Part shown: one piece after another, positions 1 through 9,194 of the stretch
How positions within the stretch are numbered: the first letter of the stretch is position 1
Layout: each line of letters opens with the position of its first letter
Assembly (NCBI RefSeq): GCF_009908265.2
Contig: NZ_JAAATX020000005.1
Coordinates: 1 to 64,000 of the forward strand
DNA length: 64,000 bases
Direction of reading: 5' to 3'
DNA from: Paragemmobacter amnigenus
Lineage (GTDB): Bacteria > Pseudomonadota > Alphaproteobacteria > Rhodobacterales > Rhodobacteraceae
Made by a program: the position numbers and the translations under genes
Notes under the pieces: model-generated
What the model was told of the DNA's origin: nothing
The model's input: only the letters and a program-made list of their open reading frames with translations
Databases searched by the model: none

Positions 1-50
1 TGCTCTCGACTGTAGACGGTAAGGCGGGCACCTTGGTGCGGGTTGTTCAT
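1..50 (-). CDS. Transposase N-terminus, IS481-like, partial
   Basis: Only the first 16 codons are inside the window, from ATG at 50, reading MNNPHQGARLTVYSRE. A short N-terminus with an N-x-R-L-T core is what I recall for IS481-type DDE transposases (MN..KNARLTP...). A purine-rich stretch just upstream of the ATG could be the ribosome binding site. Too little is visible to judge whether the gene is intact. Confidence 0.5.
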   Translation of the reverse strand, partial: MNNPHQGARLTVYSRE

Positions 51-127
51 CCTGCGGAATCCTCGGCTGGAGTTTGGCGATTGCAGCCTAACCCCGCTTC
101 GGGTGAACAACCTCCCGAGAATTCACA
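1..127 (-). mobile_element. End of an IS481-type insertion sequence (cut by window edge)
   Basis: The last 127 bases of a transposon-like unit read on the minus strand, starting at 127 with TGTGAATTCTCGGGAGG and followed by the start of a transposase gene. The unit abuts the hexamer TCTAGA (128-133), which fits the NCTAGN target that IS481 is known to duplicate. The other end lies outside the window, so the second copy of the duplication cannot be checked. The IS481 family assignment rests on the target site and on the transposase N-terminus. Confidence 0.6.
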
Positions 128-133
128 TCTAGA
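128..133. repeat. Probable IS target-site duplication TCTAGA
   Basis: The palindromic hexamer TCTAGA sits exactly between the IS end and the hutD body and contains the hutD stop codon (TAG on the minus strand). It matches the NCTAGN target known for IS481. The partner copy would be at the far IS end, outside the window. Confidence 0.5.
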
Positions 134-662
134 TCGCCCCCGACGGCAGCCCGAACACCCGCACGGCAAGGAAAAGCCCGTCCACCCGCGACGGGCTTTC
201 GCTTAGGCACAGATCATGCAGGCCGACTGCCTGCCCGTCGACCACCCCCGCCTGCAAGGCAAACAGCGCAAGCAGCCCCCCCGCCGCCAGATCGGCCCGC
301 CGTTCCACCGTCACCACGGGGCGCGGCAGCCCACGCGCCGTCATCACGTTGAAATCCCGCGACGGGATGCCCCCGGTCCCCACCGCCGCCACCGGCACAT
401 CCCCGGCAAAGGCCACCGGCACCAGCGGCGCGCAATCCAGCGCGATGCCCGCCCCCTCCAGCCAGAAGCCCGGCCCGTCGATCACGGTCAGGTTCCGCTC
501 GATCCCGTCGAATATGGAAAACGGCCCATCCTCGGCCACCGTCGCCATGGACAGGCGCAGCAGCATCTGCCCCGCCACCTCGACCCGCAGCATCTCGACC
601 GTCACGCCCTTGCCGTTCTTCCACGGCTGGCGCGTGTAATCCGCCACCGTCCGGCGGATCAT
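129..662 (-). CDS. hutD: HutD/Ves family protein
   Basis: A 177-residue HutD/Ves-type cupin-fold protein. The family hallmark RQPWKNGKG stands at residues 11-19, and the length is near the usual 180-200. HutD proteins often accompany histidine utilisation genes and are thought to be regulatory or housekeeping small-molecule binders; no hut genes are visible here, so the role is open. The ATG at 662 overlaps the rmuC stop (659-661) by ATGA, which suggests translational coupling and fixes the start. The insertion sequence sits immediately behind the stop codon, so the reading frame appears unharmed. Confidence 0.85.
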   Translation of the reverse strand: MIRRTVADYTRQPWKNGKGVTVEMLRVEVAGQMLLRLSMATVAEDGPFSIFDGIERNLTVIDGPGFWLEGAGIALDCAPLVPVAFAGDVPVAAVGTGGIPSRDFNVMTARGLPRPVVTVERRADLAAGGLLALFALQAGVVDGQAVGLHDLCLSESPSRVDGLFLAVRVFGLPSGAI

Positions 663-1813
663 TCCGCGACCCGCGGCGCAATCAGGGGCGCGGCAGGACC
701 CCCGATCTCCTCGAAGTCGAAATTGTCCAGACGGCGGGCGCGTTTCGTGGCCTTTTCGGTGGAAATCTTGATCTCTTCCACATCCTTCACCGCCTGCCCG
801 AAATGGCGGTCCAGGTTCTCCACCCGCGCGCCCAGCCGTTCCACATCGGCATAAAGCAGCGCCAGTTCCTTGCGGATCGCCCCCGCCTGTTCGCGCATCC
901 GCGCATCCTTCAGCACCGCGCGCATCGTGTTCAGTGTGGCCATGCAGGTGGTAGGCGACACGATCCAGACCTTGGCCGCGAACCCCTCGCGCACCACATC
1001 GGGGAAATTGGCGTGAAGCTCGGCATAAACCGCCTCGGACGGCAGGAACATCAGCGCGCCATCCGCCGTCTCGCCCTCGAGGATATACTTCTCGGAAATC
1101 GCCTTGATATGCGCCCGCACCGCCGCGCGCAGCAGGCGCTGCGCCTCTTGCGCCTGCGCGGGGGTCTCGGCGCGGCGCAGCGCCTCGTATGCCTCCAGCG
1201 GGAACTTGGCGTCGATCACGATGGGGCCGGGGGGTTTGGGCAGATGCACCAGACAATCCGCCCGCCGCCCGTTCGACAGCGTGGCCTGCATCGTGAAACT
1301 GTCCGACGGCAGCGCCTTCTGCACGATGTCGTTCAACTGGATCTCGCCAAAGGCACCGCGCGTCTGCTTGTTCGACAGGATGTCCTGCAAGGACAGCACA
1401 TTGCCCGACAGCTTTTCGATATTGGCCTGCGCGCGGTCGATGGTTTCCAGCCGCTGCTGCAATTCGCCAAGGCTGCGCGCGGTGCGGGTGGATGTGCCGT
1501 GCAGCGCCTCGGTCATCTGGCGCTGCACATCGGCCAGCCGCTGTTCCATCAGCTTCAGCATGGAGGACTGCCCCACCGCCGCCGCCTCGGACACGTGATG
1601 CAGGCCACCGGCCAGCCGTTCCTGCCCTTCAGACAGGGATTGAACGCGGTTGCCCATCCATTCCATCTGCCGCAGCAACGGTTCCGCCATCCGCGCCGAC
1701 CGCGCCGCCGCCCGCAGCGTCAGAAGCAGCACCACCGCCACGACCAAAGCCCCCGCCGCAATCAGGACAAGGGGGTCGTTCCACGCATATTGCACGCCGC
1801 CAAGGGTAATCAT
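659..1813 (-). CDS. rmuC: DNA recombination protein RmuC
   Basis: A 384-residue RmuC family protein. It has one N-terminal membrane anchor (about residues 13-33, rich in Val, Leu and Ala), a long coiled coil to about residue 165, and the RmuC nuclease-like domain after that. RmuC is linked to limiting DNA inversions and structure-induced recombination; the exact enzymatic activity is not settled. The gene overlaps the mutL stop upstream and the hutD start downstream by four bases each, so mutL-rmuC-hutD look like one transcript. Pairing with mutL fits a genome-maintenance role. Confidence 0.93.
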   Translation of the reverse strand: MITLGGVQYAWNDPLVLIAAGALVVAVVLLLTLRAAARSARMAEPLLRQMEWMGNRVQSLSEGQERLAGGLHHVSEAAAVGQSSMLKLMEQRLADVQRQMTEALHGTSTRTARSLGELQQRLETIDRAQANIEKLSGNVLSLQDILSNKQTRGAFGEIQLNDIVQKALPSDSFTMQATLSNGRRADCLVHLPKPPGPIVIDAKFPLEAYEALRRAETPAQAQEAQRLLRAAVRAHIKAISEKYILEGETADGALMFLPSEAVYAELHANFPDVVREGFAAKVWIVSPTTCMATLNTMRAVLKDARMREQAGAIRKELALLYADVERLGARVENLDRHFGQAVKDVEEIKISTEKATKRARRLDNFDFEEIGGPAAPLIAPRVAE

Positions 1814-3654
1814 CGCCGTCCGAACAGCCGCTCGATATCGGCCAGCTTGAGTTCAACATAGGTCGGCCGCCCGTGGTTGCACTGGCCGGAATGGGGCGTC
1901 GCCTCCATCTCGCGCAGCAGGGCGTTCATCTCCTCGGGTCGCATCTGGCGGCCGGACCGCACCGATCCGTGACAGGCCATGCGCGACAGCACCGCCTCGA
2001 TCCGGGCCTGCACCAGTTGGCTGTCGCCCACATCGGCCAGTTCGTCCAGCACATCGCGCACCAGGGCCGCCGCATTGACGGCGCCAAGGATCGCGGGCGT
2101 CTCGCGCACTGCCACCGCCGACCCGCCAAACGCCTCCACCCCCAGCCCCAGCCGCGCCAGCGCGGGCGCATGCTCCAGCAGCCGCGCGGCGTCACCGGGC
2201 GACAGGTCCACGATCTCGGGGATCAGCAGCGCCTGCGCGGTGATGCCGTGGTCGGCCATCTGCCGTTTCAGCCGTTCATAGACCAGCCGCTCATGCGCGG
2301 CGTGCTGGTCGACGATGACGATGCCCGTCTGGGTCTGGGCGATGATGTAATTTTCATGCACCTGCGCCCGCGCGGCCCCCAGCGGGCGGGATAGCGCCTC
2401 GGGTTCCACCGGCATTTCGGCCCGCGCGGCGGGGGCTTCGGCAAAGCCGCTGTCGGGCAAGGGCGCCTGAAAGGCAAAGCTGCGCGCCAGCGTCGCCTGA
2501 CCCGCGCGGTCCATCTGGTAGACGCGCGGGGGCATCGCCGCCACCGGTTCGGGCCGGAACGCCGCCAGCGTCGCATCCGCCACGGTGGAGCTTGCCCGAT
2601 GCCCCGCCCCCGTCAGCGCCGCGCGAAGGCCGGTGATGACCAGCGACCGCACCGCCTCGGGCTCCCTGAACCGGACCTCGGCCTTGGCGGGGTGGACGTT
2701 CACATCCACCCGTTCCGGATCGCAGATCACGTTCAGCACCGCCGCCGGATGCCGGTCGCGCGACAGGAAATCGAAATAGGCCACCCGCAGCGCGCCGAAC
2801 AGCATCCGGTCCAGAACGGGGCGACCGTTGACGAAGACGAACTGCTGCACCGACGACCCGCGCGAATAGGTGGGCAGCGCGGCATAGCCCGTCAGCCGCA
2901 GTCCGTCGCGGTCCACATCCACCCGCACGGAATTCTGCGTGAACTCGGCCCCCAGAACCTGCGCCAGCCTTGCATGCAGCGCGTCGAAGAAATCGCCCCC
3001 CGTCGGATCGGCGCGGAACATCACCCGCCCCTCGCCCCCGCCCGTCAGATCGCGCAGGGTGAAGCCCACCGTGGGTTCAGCCATGGCCAGCCGCCGCACC
3101 ACATCGGCGATCGCCTGCGCCTCGGCCCTGTCCGACCGCAGGAACTTCAACCGCGCGGGCGTGGCGAAGAACAGGTCGCGCAATTCCACCACCGTGCCAC
3201 GGGTCAGGGCGGCAGGCTTCACCGCGCCCATCCGCCCGCCCGCCACGGCAATCTGCGCCGCCTCCTCCCCCGCCGCGCGCGAGGTGATGGTCAGCCGCCC
3301 GACCGACCCCAGCGACGGCAGCGCCTCGCCGCGAAAGCCGAAGCTGTGGATGTCCAGCAGGTCCGACCCGTCGATCTTGGACGTCGCATGACGACACAGC
3401 GCCAGCGGCAGATCCTCCGCCGTCATCCCGCAGCCGTCATCCGTCACGCGGATCAGCGTCTTGCCCCCGTCCGCATAATCGACCGAAATCCGGCTTGCCC
3501 CCGCGTCCAGCGCGTTTTCCACCAGCTCCTTCACGGCAGAGGCGGGACGTTCCACCACCTCGCCCGCCGCGATGCGATTGACCGCCGCCTCGTCCAACTG
3601 GCGTATCACCGGACGGCCGGACGGGCCGGATATCTTGGGGCTGGGTGCGTTCAT
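1810..3654 (-). CDS. mutL: DNA mismatch repair protein MutL
   Basis: A 614-residue MutL. The N-terminal GHKL ATPase motifs [14 protein letters not shown] and GFRGEAL are all present. The C-terminal domain carries [12 protein letters not shown], which fits the DQHA(X)2E(X)4E endonuclease motif, and GQCNHGRPT. The protein is therefore probably a nicking MutL, as expected for an organism without MutH. I chose the ATG at 3654 (MNAPSPK) rather than one nine codons upstream, because the extra residues do not belong to the family. The stop overlaps the rmuC start. Confidence 0.96.
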   Translation of the reverse strand: MNAPSPKISGPSGRPVIRQLDEAAVNRIAAGEVVERPASAVKELVENALDAGASRISVDYADGGKTLIRVTDDGCGMTAEDLPLALCRHATSKIDGSDLLDIHSFGFRGEALPSLGSVGRLTITSRAAGEEAAQIAVAGGRMGAVKPAALTRGTVVELRDLFFATPARLKFLRSDRAEAQAIADVVRRLAMAEPTVGFTLRDLTGGGEGRVMFRADPTGGDFFDALHARLAQVLGAEFTQNSVRVDVDRDGLRLTGYAALPTYSRGSSVQQFVFVNGRPVLDRMLFGALRVAYFDFLSRDRHPAAVLNVICDPERVDVNVHPAKAEVRFREPEAVRSLVITGLRAALTGAGHRASSTVADATLAAFRPEPVAAMPPRVYQMDRAGQATLARSFAFQAPLPDSGFAEAPAARAEMPVEPEALSRPLGAARAQVHENYIIAQTQTGIVIVDQHAAHERLVYERLKRQMADHGITAQALLIPEIVDLSPGDAARLLEHAPALARLGLGVEAFGGSAVAVRETPAILGAVNAAALVRDVLDELADVGDSQLVQARIEAVLSRMACHGSVRSGRQMRPEEMNALLREMEATPHSGQCNHGRPTYVELKLADIERLFGRR

Positions 3655-3703
3655 GCACCCATATGTAGCAGGCCCAGCCACGCAGTTCTACAGATTCGGC
3701 CCG

Positions 3704-5026
3704 TCAGTCGGTGGCAGTCACGCCCTCGGGCTGGCCCACCACGACAAAGCGCAGGTCGGCAGGGCGGAACAGACTTGCCGCCACCCGCTTCACATCCGCA
3801 GCCGTGACCGCATTGACCTTGTCGTTGCGCGTCTTGGGGTAATCGGGCGGCAGGTCGATCAGCTGCATGTTCACCATGATCGTCGCCAACTGCCCGTTCC
3901 CGTCAAAGCGCAGCGGATAGGCCCCGGTCAGATAGGTCTTGGTCTTTTCCAGCTCCTCCGCCGTGATCCCCTCGGTCGCGATCCGGGCCCATTCCGCGCG
4001 GATCACCTCCATCGCCTCGGCCACGCGGGCATTGGCGACGGCGGCCTGTCCCATCACCATCTCGGCATTGTCATACCCCACCAGCGACGTGCCGATCCCA
4101 TAGGTCAGACCGCGCTTCTCGCGCACCTCGGTCATCAAACGGGCGGAAAAGCGGCCACCGCCCAGAACCTCGTTCAGGATGGTCGCGGCGAAGAAGTCGG
4201 GATCGTCGCGCCGGATGCCCGAATGGCCGAACAGCACCACCGATTGCGGACCGGGAAAGTCGCTGACCGTCACCCCGCCCGTGGCATGGAACTCCGCCCG
4301 CCCCGCCTGCGGCGCGCCCGTTTCGGGCAGCGCGCCCAGAAGCTCGTCCAGCAGCGCGCCCAGCTCCTCGGGCGTGATATCCCCCGCCGCCGCCACATAG
4401 ATGCGGTCCCGCGCCAGCGCCGCCCGATGCGCGGCCACCAGATCGTCCCGCGTCAGGGCGGTCACGCTGTCGAGGGTGCCGTCGCTGTCCCGCTCGTAGG
4501 GATGCCCTTCAAAGGCCATGTCGCGGAACAGGTCGCTGGCAATCGTCTCGGGGTCCTTGGCATCGGACCGCAACCCCGCCAGAACCTGACCCCGCACCCG
4601 CTCCACCGCATCGGCGTCGAAGCGCGGCGCGGTGATCGCCTGCCGCAGCAGATCGACCGCCTGATCGCGGTTCTCGGTCAGGAACCGCGCCGACACCGCC
4701 ACCGTGTCGATATCCGACGCAAAGGTGAAGGACGCCGCCAGCCCGTCGCGCGCGGCGGCAAAGGCCTGCGCGTCCATCTCGCCCGCCCCTTCCTCGATCA
4801 GCGCGGTCATCAGGTTGACCGCCCCCTCCTTGCCCGCAGGATCAAGGCTCGACCCGCCGCGGAACCGGATTTCCAGCGCGGTAAAGGGGATGCCATCCTC
4901 CTCCACCAGCCATGCGGTGATCCCGCCGGGCGAGGTGACGGTCTGGATATCCACCGCCGCCCGCGCGGGCAGGGCCAGCAGGACAAGCGCCACCGCAGCG
5001 GGGATCAGCCGGAACAGACGGGTCAT
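3704..5026 (-). CDS. M16 family peptidase-like protein, lacks zinc site
   Basis: A 440-residue M16 (pitrilysin/MPP-like) protein with an N-terminal signal peptide ending around ALPARAA. At the position of the HxxEH zinc motif it reads GAVNLMTALIEEGAG, so the catalytic histidines are missing. This is the usual state of the non-catalytic partner of a two-subunit bacterial M16 peptidase. Its start overlaps the stop of the active partner by four bases (ATGA), supporting a 1:1 complex in the periplasm. The natural substrate is unknown. Confidence 0.9.
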   Translation of the reverse strand: MTRLFRLIPAAVALVLLALPARAAVDIQTVTSPGGITAWLVEEDGIPFTALEIRFRGGSSLDPAGKEGAVNLMTALIEEGAGEMDAQAFAAARDGLAASFTFASDIDTVAVSARFLTENRDQAVDLLRQAITAPRFDADAVERVRGQVLAGLRSDAKDPETIASDLFRDMAFEGHPYERDSDGTLDSVTALTRDDLVAAHRAALARDRIYVAAAGDITPEELGALLDELLGALPETGAPQAGRAEFHATGGVTVSDFPGPQSVVLFGHSGIRRDDPDFFAATILNEVLGGGRFSARLMTEVREKRGLTYGIGTSLVGYDNAEMVMGQAAVANARVAEAMEVIRAEWARIATEGITAEELEKTKTYLTGAYPLRFDGNGQLATIMVNMQLIDLPPDYPKTRNDKVNAVTAADVKRVAASLFRPADLRFVVVGQPEGVTATD

Positions 5027-6381
5027 TGGGCGACCTCCTCGCGCATCAGGTAACCGGTCACGGCGCGGTCGCGGTCAAAGACCTGCTTCGCCGCCGCCAC
5101 CACGTCCTCGGGCGTCACCGCGTCCAGTACATCCGGCCATGCCTCGATATCCTCGACCGTCAGCCCCACCGCCAGCCCCTCGCCATAAAGCCGCGCCAGA
5201 CCTTCGGCATCGTCGCGGGCATAGATGTCGGCGGCCCTGATCTGCGTCTTGATGCGGGCAAAGGCCTCGGGGTCCGGCCCCTCTTCGATGAAGCGGGTAA
5301 TGGCCGCGTCCATAGCTGCCTCGGCCTCTTCCAGCGGGGTGTCGGGCGTGGGCACCACGACCAGACTGAAGACCGTGTCATCCACGCTCGACGGATCGTA
5401 GAAGGCCGCGGCATAGACCGCCTTCTGCGTGTCGAACTGCAACGCGCGGGCCAGAACGGATGTCGTCCCGTTCCCGCCCAGCAATTCGGCCAGAATGCTC
5501 AGCGCCGCAGCGGTCTTCTGGTCGCCGGGGTCACGTTCCGGTGCCAGATAGGTGCGGCTGACATAGGGTTCGGACACCCGCGCATCGGCCAGAACCATCC
5601 GCCGTTCCGCCAGTTGCGGCGGCTCGGCCACGCGCTGGCGGGGGGTCACCTCCGGCGCGGCGGGGATCGGGCCGTAATGGGTTTGCGCCATGGCGCGCAC
5701 CTGATCGGGCGTCACATCCCCCGCCACGACAAGGATCGCGTTGTTCGGCGCGTAATGCGCGCGATAGAAGTCCAGCGCATCCTCCTGCGTCAGCCCCTCC
5801 ATCTCGTGCCGCCAGCCGATGATGGGCCGCCCATAGGGATGGTGCAGATATTGCGCCGCCCGCATCTGTTCCCCCAGCAGCGCACCGGGGCTGGAATCCG
5901 TGCGCTGGTTGCGCTCTTCCAGAATGACCTGCCGCTCGGGGTCGACCTGTTCCTTCGCCAGCCTCAGGTCGGACATGCGGTCCGCCTCCAGCTTCATCAT
6001 CAGGTCCAGCCGGTCCGCCGCCACGCGCTGGAAATAGGCGGTGTAATCCCAGCTGGTAAAGGCATTGTCACTGCCCCCCTGCGCCTCGACCAGTTCCGAA
6101 AACGCGCCCGGCCCCACCTCGTCGGTGCCCTTGAACATCAGGTGTTCCAGAAAATGCGCGATGCCCGACTTGCCCGCCGGTTCATCCGCCGCGCCCACGC
6201 GATACCACACCATCTGCACCACGACCGGCGCGCGGTGATCCTCGATCACCACCACCTCCAGCCCGTTGTCCAGACGGAAGGACGTGACATCCTCGTCCGC
6301 CAGCGCGGGCATCGCCCACAGGCACAGCATCGGCGCGGCAACGCGGGCAAGGGCGCGCAGGGGGCCCGGTATCTTCGGCAT
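5023..6381 (-). CDS. M16 family zinc metallopeptidase, catalytic subunit
   Basis: A 452-residue M16 peptidase with a signal peptide (cut near PALADE). The inverted zinc motif HFLEH is at residues 76-80, followed by conserved acidic residues about 70 positions later, so this copy should be active. It is translated just before the inactive homologue and probably forms a heterodimer with it. The ATG at 6381 places the signal peptide correctly; an upstream ATG at 6414 would add eleven unlikely residues. Confidence 0.92.
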   Translation of the reverse strand: MPKIPGPLRALARVAAPMLCLWAMPALADEDVTSFRLDNGLEVVVIEDHRAPVVVQMVWYRVGAADEPAGKSGIAHFLEHLMFKGTDEVGPGAFSELVEAQGGSDNAFTSWDYTAYFQRVAADRLDLMMKLEADRMSDLRLAKEQVDPERQVILEERNQRTDSSPGALLGEQMRAAQYLHHPYGRPIIGWRHEMEGLTQEDALDFYRAHYAPNNAILVVAGDVTPDQVRAMAQTHYGPIPAAPEVTPRQRVAEPPQLAERRMVLADARVSEPYVSRTYLAPERDPGDQKTAAALSILAELLGGNGTTSVLARALQFDTQKAVYAAAFYDPSSVDDTVFSLVVVPTPDTPLEEAEAAMDAAITRFIEEGPDPEAFARIKTQIRAADIYARDDAEGLARLYGEGLAVGLTVEDIEAWPDVLDAVTPEDVVAAAKQVFDRDRAVTGYLMREEVAQ

Positions 6382-6469
6382 CGCTTCCTCCGGCAGACCC
6401 GACAGCGCGGGCATCCGGCGTCAAGGTGCGCCGGACGGACGGCGGGATCAACCCGCCCCTACGCGGATG

Positions 6470-7009
6470 TTACTCGTCCTCGCCCGGCTGCGGCGGCGGG
6501 GCAGAGGGCGTCGCGGCACCGGCACGGCGCCAGCGCCACAGCTCGGCCTGCTGGTCCAGCGACATGGGCTCATAGGCCTTGAAATAGACGTTCACGTCGA
6601 ACAGCCGTTCCAGCAGACGCCCGTCATTCTTGCGCCGGTATTCCAGATCCTCGGCCGCCAGCGTCGCGCGGATATCCGCCGTCACGCCATAGCGCGCGGC
6701 ATAATTGTAAAGCCCCGCATGCGCCGCACTGACCCCGTCGCGCGGGCCCAGATTGCCGCCCAGCGCCGCCACGGCCTCGGCCTCGGGGTCGCGGTCGGTG
6801 CGGTTCATGCCACCGGGTGTGGGTTCCGGCAGCACGGCCAGATCCTCGGGCATTTCCAGTGCTTTGGGCGGAATGATCCCGAATTCGTCCGGACCTGCGG
6901 TGGTCGACCGGATGTTCATCAGCGACGGCACCTTGTCGCCATTGCCGCATGCCGCAAGCGTCAGCACCATCGCCGCCGCGATGGCGAGGAAACGCCGTTC
7001 TGCCCGCAT
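6470..7009 (-). CDS. DUF3035 lipoprotein (BamF-like)
   Basis: A 179-residue lipoprotein: an Arg-rich start, a hydrophobic stretch, and a lipobox LAAC with the lipid-anchored Cys at residue 21. The body matches the DUF3035 family, which is annotated as subunit BamF of the outer-membrane beta-barrel assembly machine in alphaproteobacteria; I rely on memory for that link. It sits between lspA (which would process it) and the M16 pair. The tail is rich in Pro and acidic residues. Confidence 0.75.
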   Translation of the reverse strand: MRAERRFLAIAAAMVLTLAACGNGDKVPSLMNIRSTTAGPDEFGIIPPKALEMPEDLAVLPEPTPGGMNRTDRDPEAEAVAALGGNLGPRDGVSAAHAGLYNYAARYGVTADIRATLAAEDLEYRRKNDGRLLERLFDVNVYFKAYEPMSLDQQAELWRWRRAGAATPSAPPPQPGEDE

Positions 7010-7062
7010 GCCTGCCTCCGTCACACTCTTCGCCCCCGTCTTAGCGCAAGTCGCGCGGCGCG

Positions 7063-7569
7063 TCACGGGGTCTTTCCGGCCTTGCGCCCCGCCTTGCCAC
7101 CATCCGCCTTGCCGCCACCCGTGAACAGGATCAGCCCGATCGCACCGGCAAAGATGGCGATATCCGCCACGTTGAAGGCATAGGGGTTCTCGATCCCGCA
7201 GCAGGACATGTTCAGGAAATCCGCCACCGCGCCATAGACGATCCTGTCGATCACATTGCCCAGCGCGCCGCCCACCAGCAGCCCCGCCGAGACCTGCGCC
7301 CAGCGCCCCGCCCCCTCGCGCCGAATCCACAGCCACACCCATACCGAAATCCCCAGCGCCACCGCGATCAGCACCCAGCGCATGATCTCGGCATCATGGG
7401 CGAACAGGCCGAAATTCACCCCCCGGTTCCACGCCATGCGGAACGTCAGGAAGGGCGGCCACACATCGATCGCCCCCCGCTCGATCAGGTTCATCGCCTG
7501 CACGACGGCCCATTTGCTGACCTGATCCAGAACGAAGATCACGGCGGCGGTGATGGCAGCGATCCTCAT
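7063..7569 (-). CDS. lspA: Lipoprotein signal peptidase (signal peptidase II)
   Basis: A 168-residue inner-membrane aspartic peptidase that cleaves prolipoproteins after lipid attachment. The catalytic aspartates are visible as GNVIDR (D109) and FNVAD (D136), with the conserved NRGVNFG segment between residues 48 and 54. Four membrane helices can be traced. The C-terminus ends in a Gly/Lys-rich tail (GGGKADGGKAGRKAG), slightly longer than usual. It lies directly downstream of purH on the same strand. Confidence 0.96.
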   Translation of the reverse strand: MRIAAITAAVIFVLDQVSKWAVVQAMNLIERGAIDVWPPFLTFRMAWNRGVNFGLFAHDAEIMRWVLIAVALGISVWVWLWIRREGAGRWAQVSAGLLVGGALGNVIDRIVYGAVADFLNMSCCGIENPYAFNVADIAIFAGAIGLILFTGGGKADGGKAGRKAGKTP

Positions 7570-7583
7570 GGTCCTATCCCCCC

Positions 7584-9170
7584 TCAGTGACGGAAGTGCC
7601 GCATGCCGGTGAACACCATCGCCAGCCCCGCCGCATCCGCCGCCGCGATCACCTCGTCATCGCGCATCGACCCGCCGGGCTGGATGATGGCCGTGGCCCC
7701 CGCCTCGGCCGCCGCGATCAACCCGTCGGCAAAGGGGAAGAAGGCATCCGACGCCACCACCGACCCGCGGGTCAGCGGCGTGGACAGGCCCAGCGCCTCG
7801 GCCATGTCCTGCGACTTGCGGGCGGCGATGCGGGTGCTGTCGATCCGGCTCATCTGGCCCGCGCCCACGCCCACCGTGGCCCCGTCCTTCACATAGATGA
7901 TGGCATTGGACTTCACATGCTTGGCGACCTTCCACGCAAACAGCAAATCCGCCATCTCCGCCTCGGTCGGCGCGCGCTTTGTCACCACCTTCAGGTCCGC
8001 CGCCGTCAGGCTGCCCGCATCACGGTCCTGCACCAGAAACCCGCCCGCCACCTGTTTGAACGCCGTCCCCTTGGCCCGCGCATCGGCCAGACCCGCCGTC
8101 GTCAAAAGCCGCAGGTTCTTCTTCGCGGCAAAGATCGCCCGCGCCTCGTCGCTCGCGCCCGGCGCGATGACGACCTCGGTGAAAATCTCGGTGATCCGCT
8201 CGGCCGTCGCCGCATCCAGCGGCCGGTTCAGCGCCACGATCCCGCCGAAGGCCGAGGTGCGGTCGCAGTCATAGGCCCGCGCATAGGCCTCTTCCAGCGT
8301 CGCACCCGTCGCCACGCCGCAGGGATTGGCATGCTTGATGATCGCGCAGGCCGGACCCGCCCCCGCGAATTCCGACACCAGTTCAAAGGCCGCGTCGGTG
8401 TCGTTGATGTTGTTGTAGGACAGCTCCTTGCCCTGCCACTGCTTCGCGGTCGCCACGCCCTCGCGCTTGGACCCGTCGGTGTAGAAGGCCGCGCCCTGAT
8501 GCGGGTTCTCGCCATAGCGCAGCCCCTGCGCCAGCTTGCCCGCAAAGGACCGGTAGCGCGGCGCCGTCTCGCCGATCTCGCCCGCCAGCCAGTTCGACAC
8601 CGCCGCATCATAGGCCGCCGTGCGGCTATAGGCCGTCAGCGCCATCTTCTGCCGAAAGGCCAGCGTCGTCGCCCCGCCATGCGCCGCCATCTGGTCCAAG
8701 AGCGGCTGGTAATCCGCAGGGTCCGTCAGCACCGTCACGAAGCGGTGGTTCTTCGACGCCGCGCGGATCATCGCAGGTCCGCCGATGTCGATATTCTCGA
8801 TGCAGGTCGCGTGATCCGCTCCCTTCGCCACCGTCTCCTCGAACGGATACAGGTTCACGATCAGCAGGTCGATCGGCTCGATCCCGTGCGCCGCCATGGC
8901 CAGCAGGTGTTCGTCATCGTCCCGCAGCGCCAGCAGCGCGCCATGCACATTGGGGTGCAGCGTCTTGACCCGCCCGTCCATCATCTCGGGGAACCCCGTG
9001 ACATCCGACACGTCCCGCACCGTCAGCCCCGCCGTCCGCAGCATCCCCGACGTGCCGCCGGTCGAGATCAGCTCCACCCCCCTTGCCGCCAGCGCGCGGG
9101 CAAGGTCCAGCAGACCCGACTTGTCGGAAACGGAAATCAGCGCGCGGCCGATGGGAACGAGGTTGGTCAT
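7584..9170 (-). CDS. purH: Bifunctional AICAR transformylase/IMP cyclohydrolase
   Basis: A 528-residue PurH that carries out the last two steps of IMP synthesis: formylation of AICAR with 10-formyl-THF, then ring closure. The N-terminal cyclohydrolase domain begins [16 protein letters not shown], and the transformylase motif [13 protein letters not shown] is intact. The ATG at 9170 (MTNLVPIG) matches the family start better than one three codons upstream. Confidence 0.97.
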   Translation of the reverse strand: MTNLVPIGRALISVSDKSGLLDLARALAARGVELISTGGTSGMLRTAGLTVRDVSDVTGFPEMMDGRVKTLHPNVHGALLALRDDDEHLLAMAAHGIEPIDLLIVNLYPFEETVAKGADHATCIENIDIGGPAMIRAASKNHRFVTVLTDPADYQPLLDQMAAHGGATTLAFRQKMALTAYSRTAAYDAAVSNWLAGEIGETAPRYRSFAGKLAQGLRYGENPHQGAAFYTDGSKREGVATAKQWQGKELSYNNINDTDAAFELVSEFAGAGPACAIIKHANPCGVATGATLEEAYARAYDCDRTSAFGGIVALNRPLDAATAERITEIFTEVVIAPGASDEARAIFAAKKNLRLLTTAGLADARAKGTAFKQVAGGFLVQDRDAGSLTAADLKVVTKRAPTEAEMADLLFAWKVAKHVKSNAIIYVKDGATVGVGAGQMSRIDSTRIAARKSQDMAEALGLSTPLTRGSVVASDAFFPFADGLIAAAEAGATAIIQPGGSMRDDEVIAAADAAGLAMVFTGMRHFRH

Positions 9171-9194
9171 GCTTAGCACCCCCCAAAGGACAGG

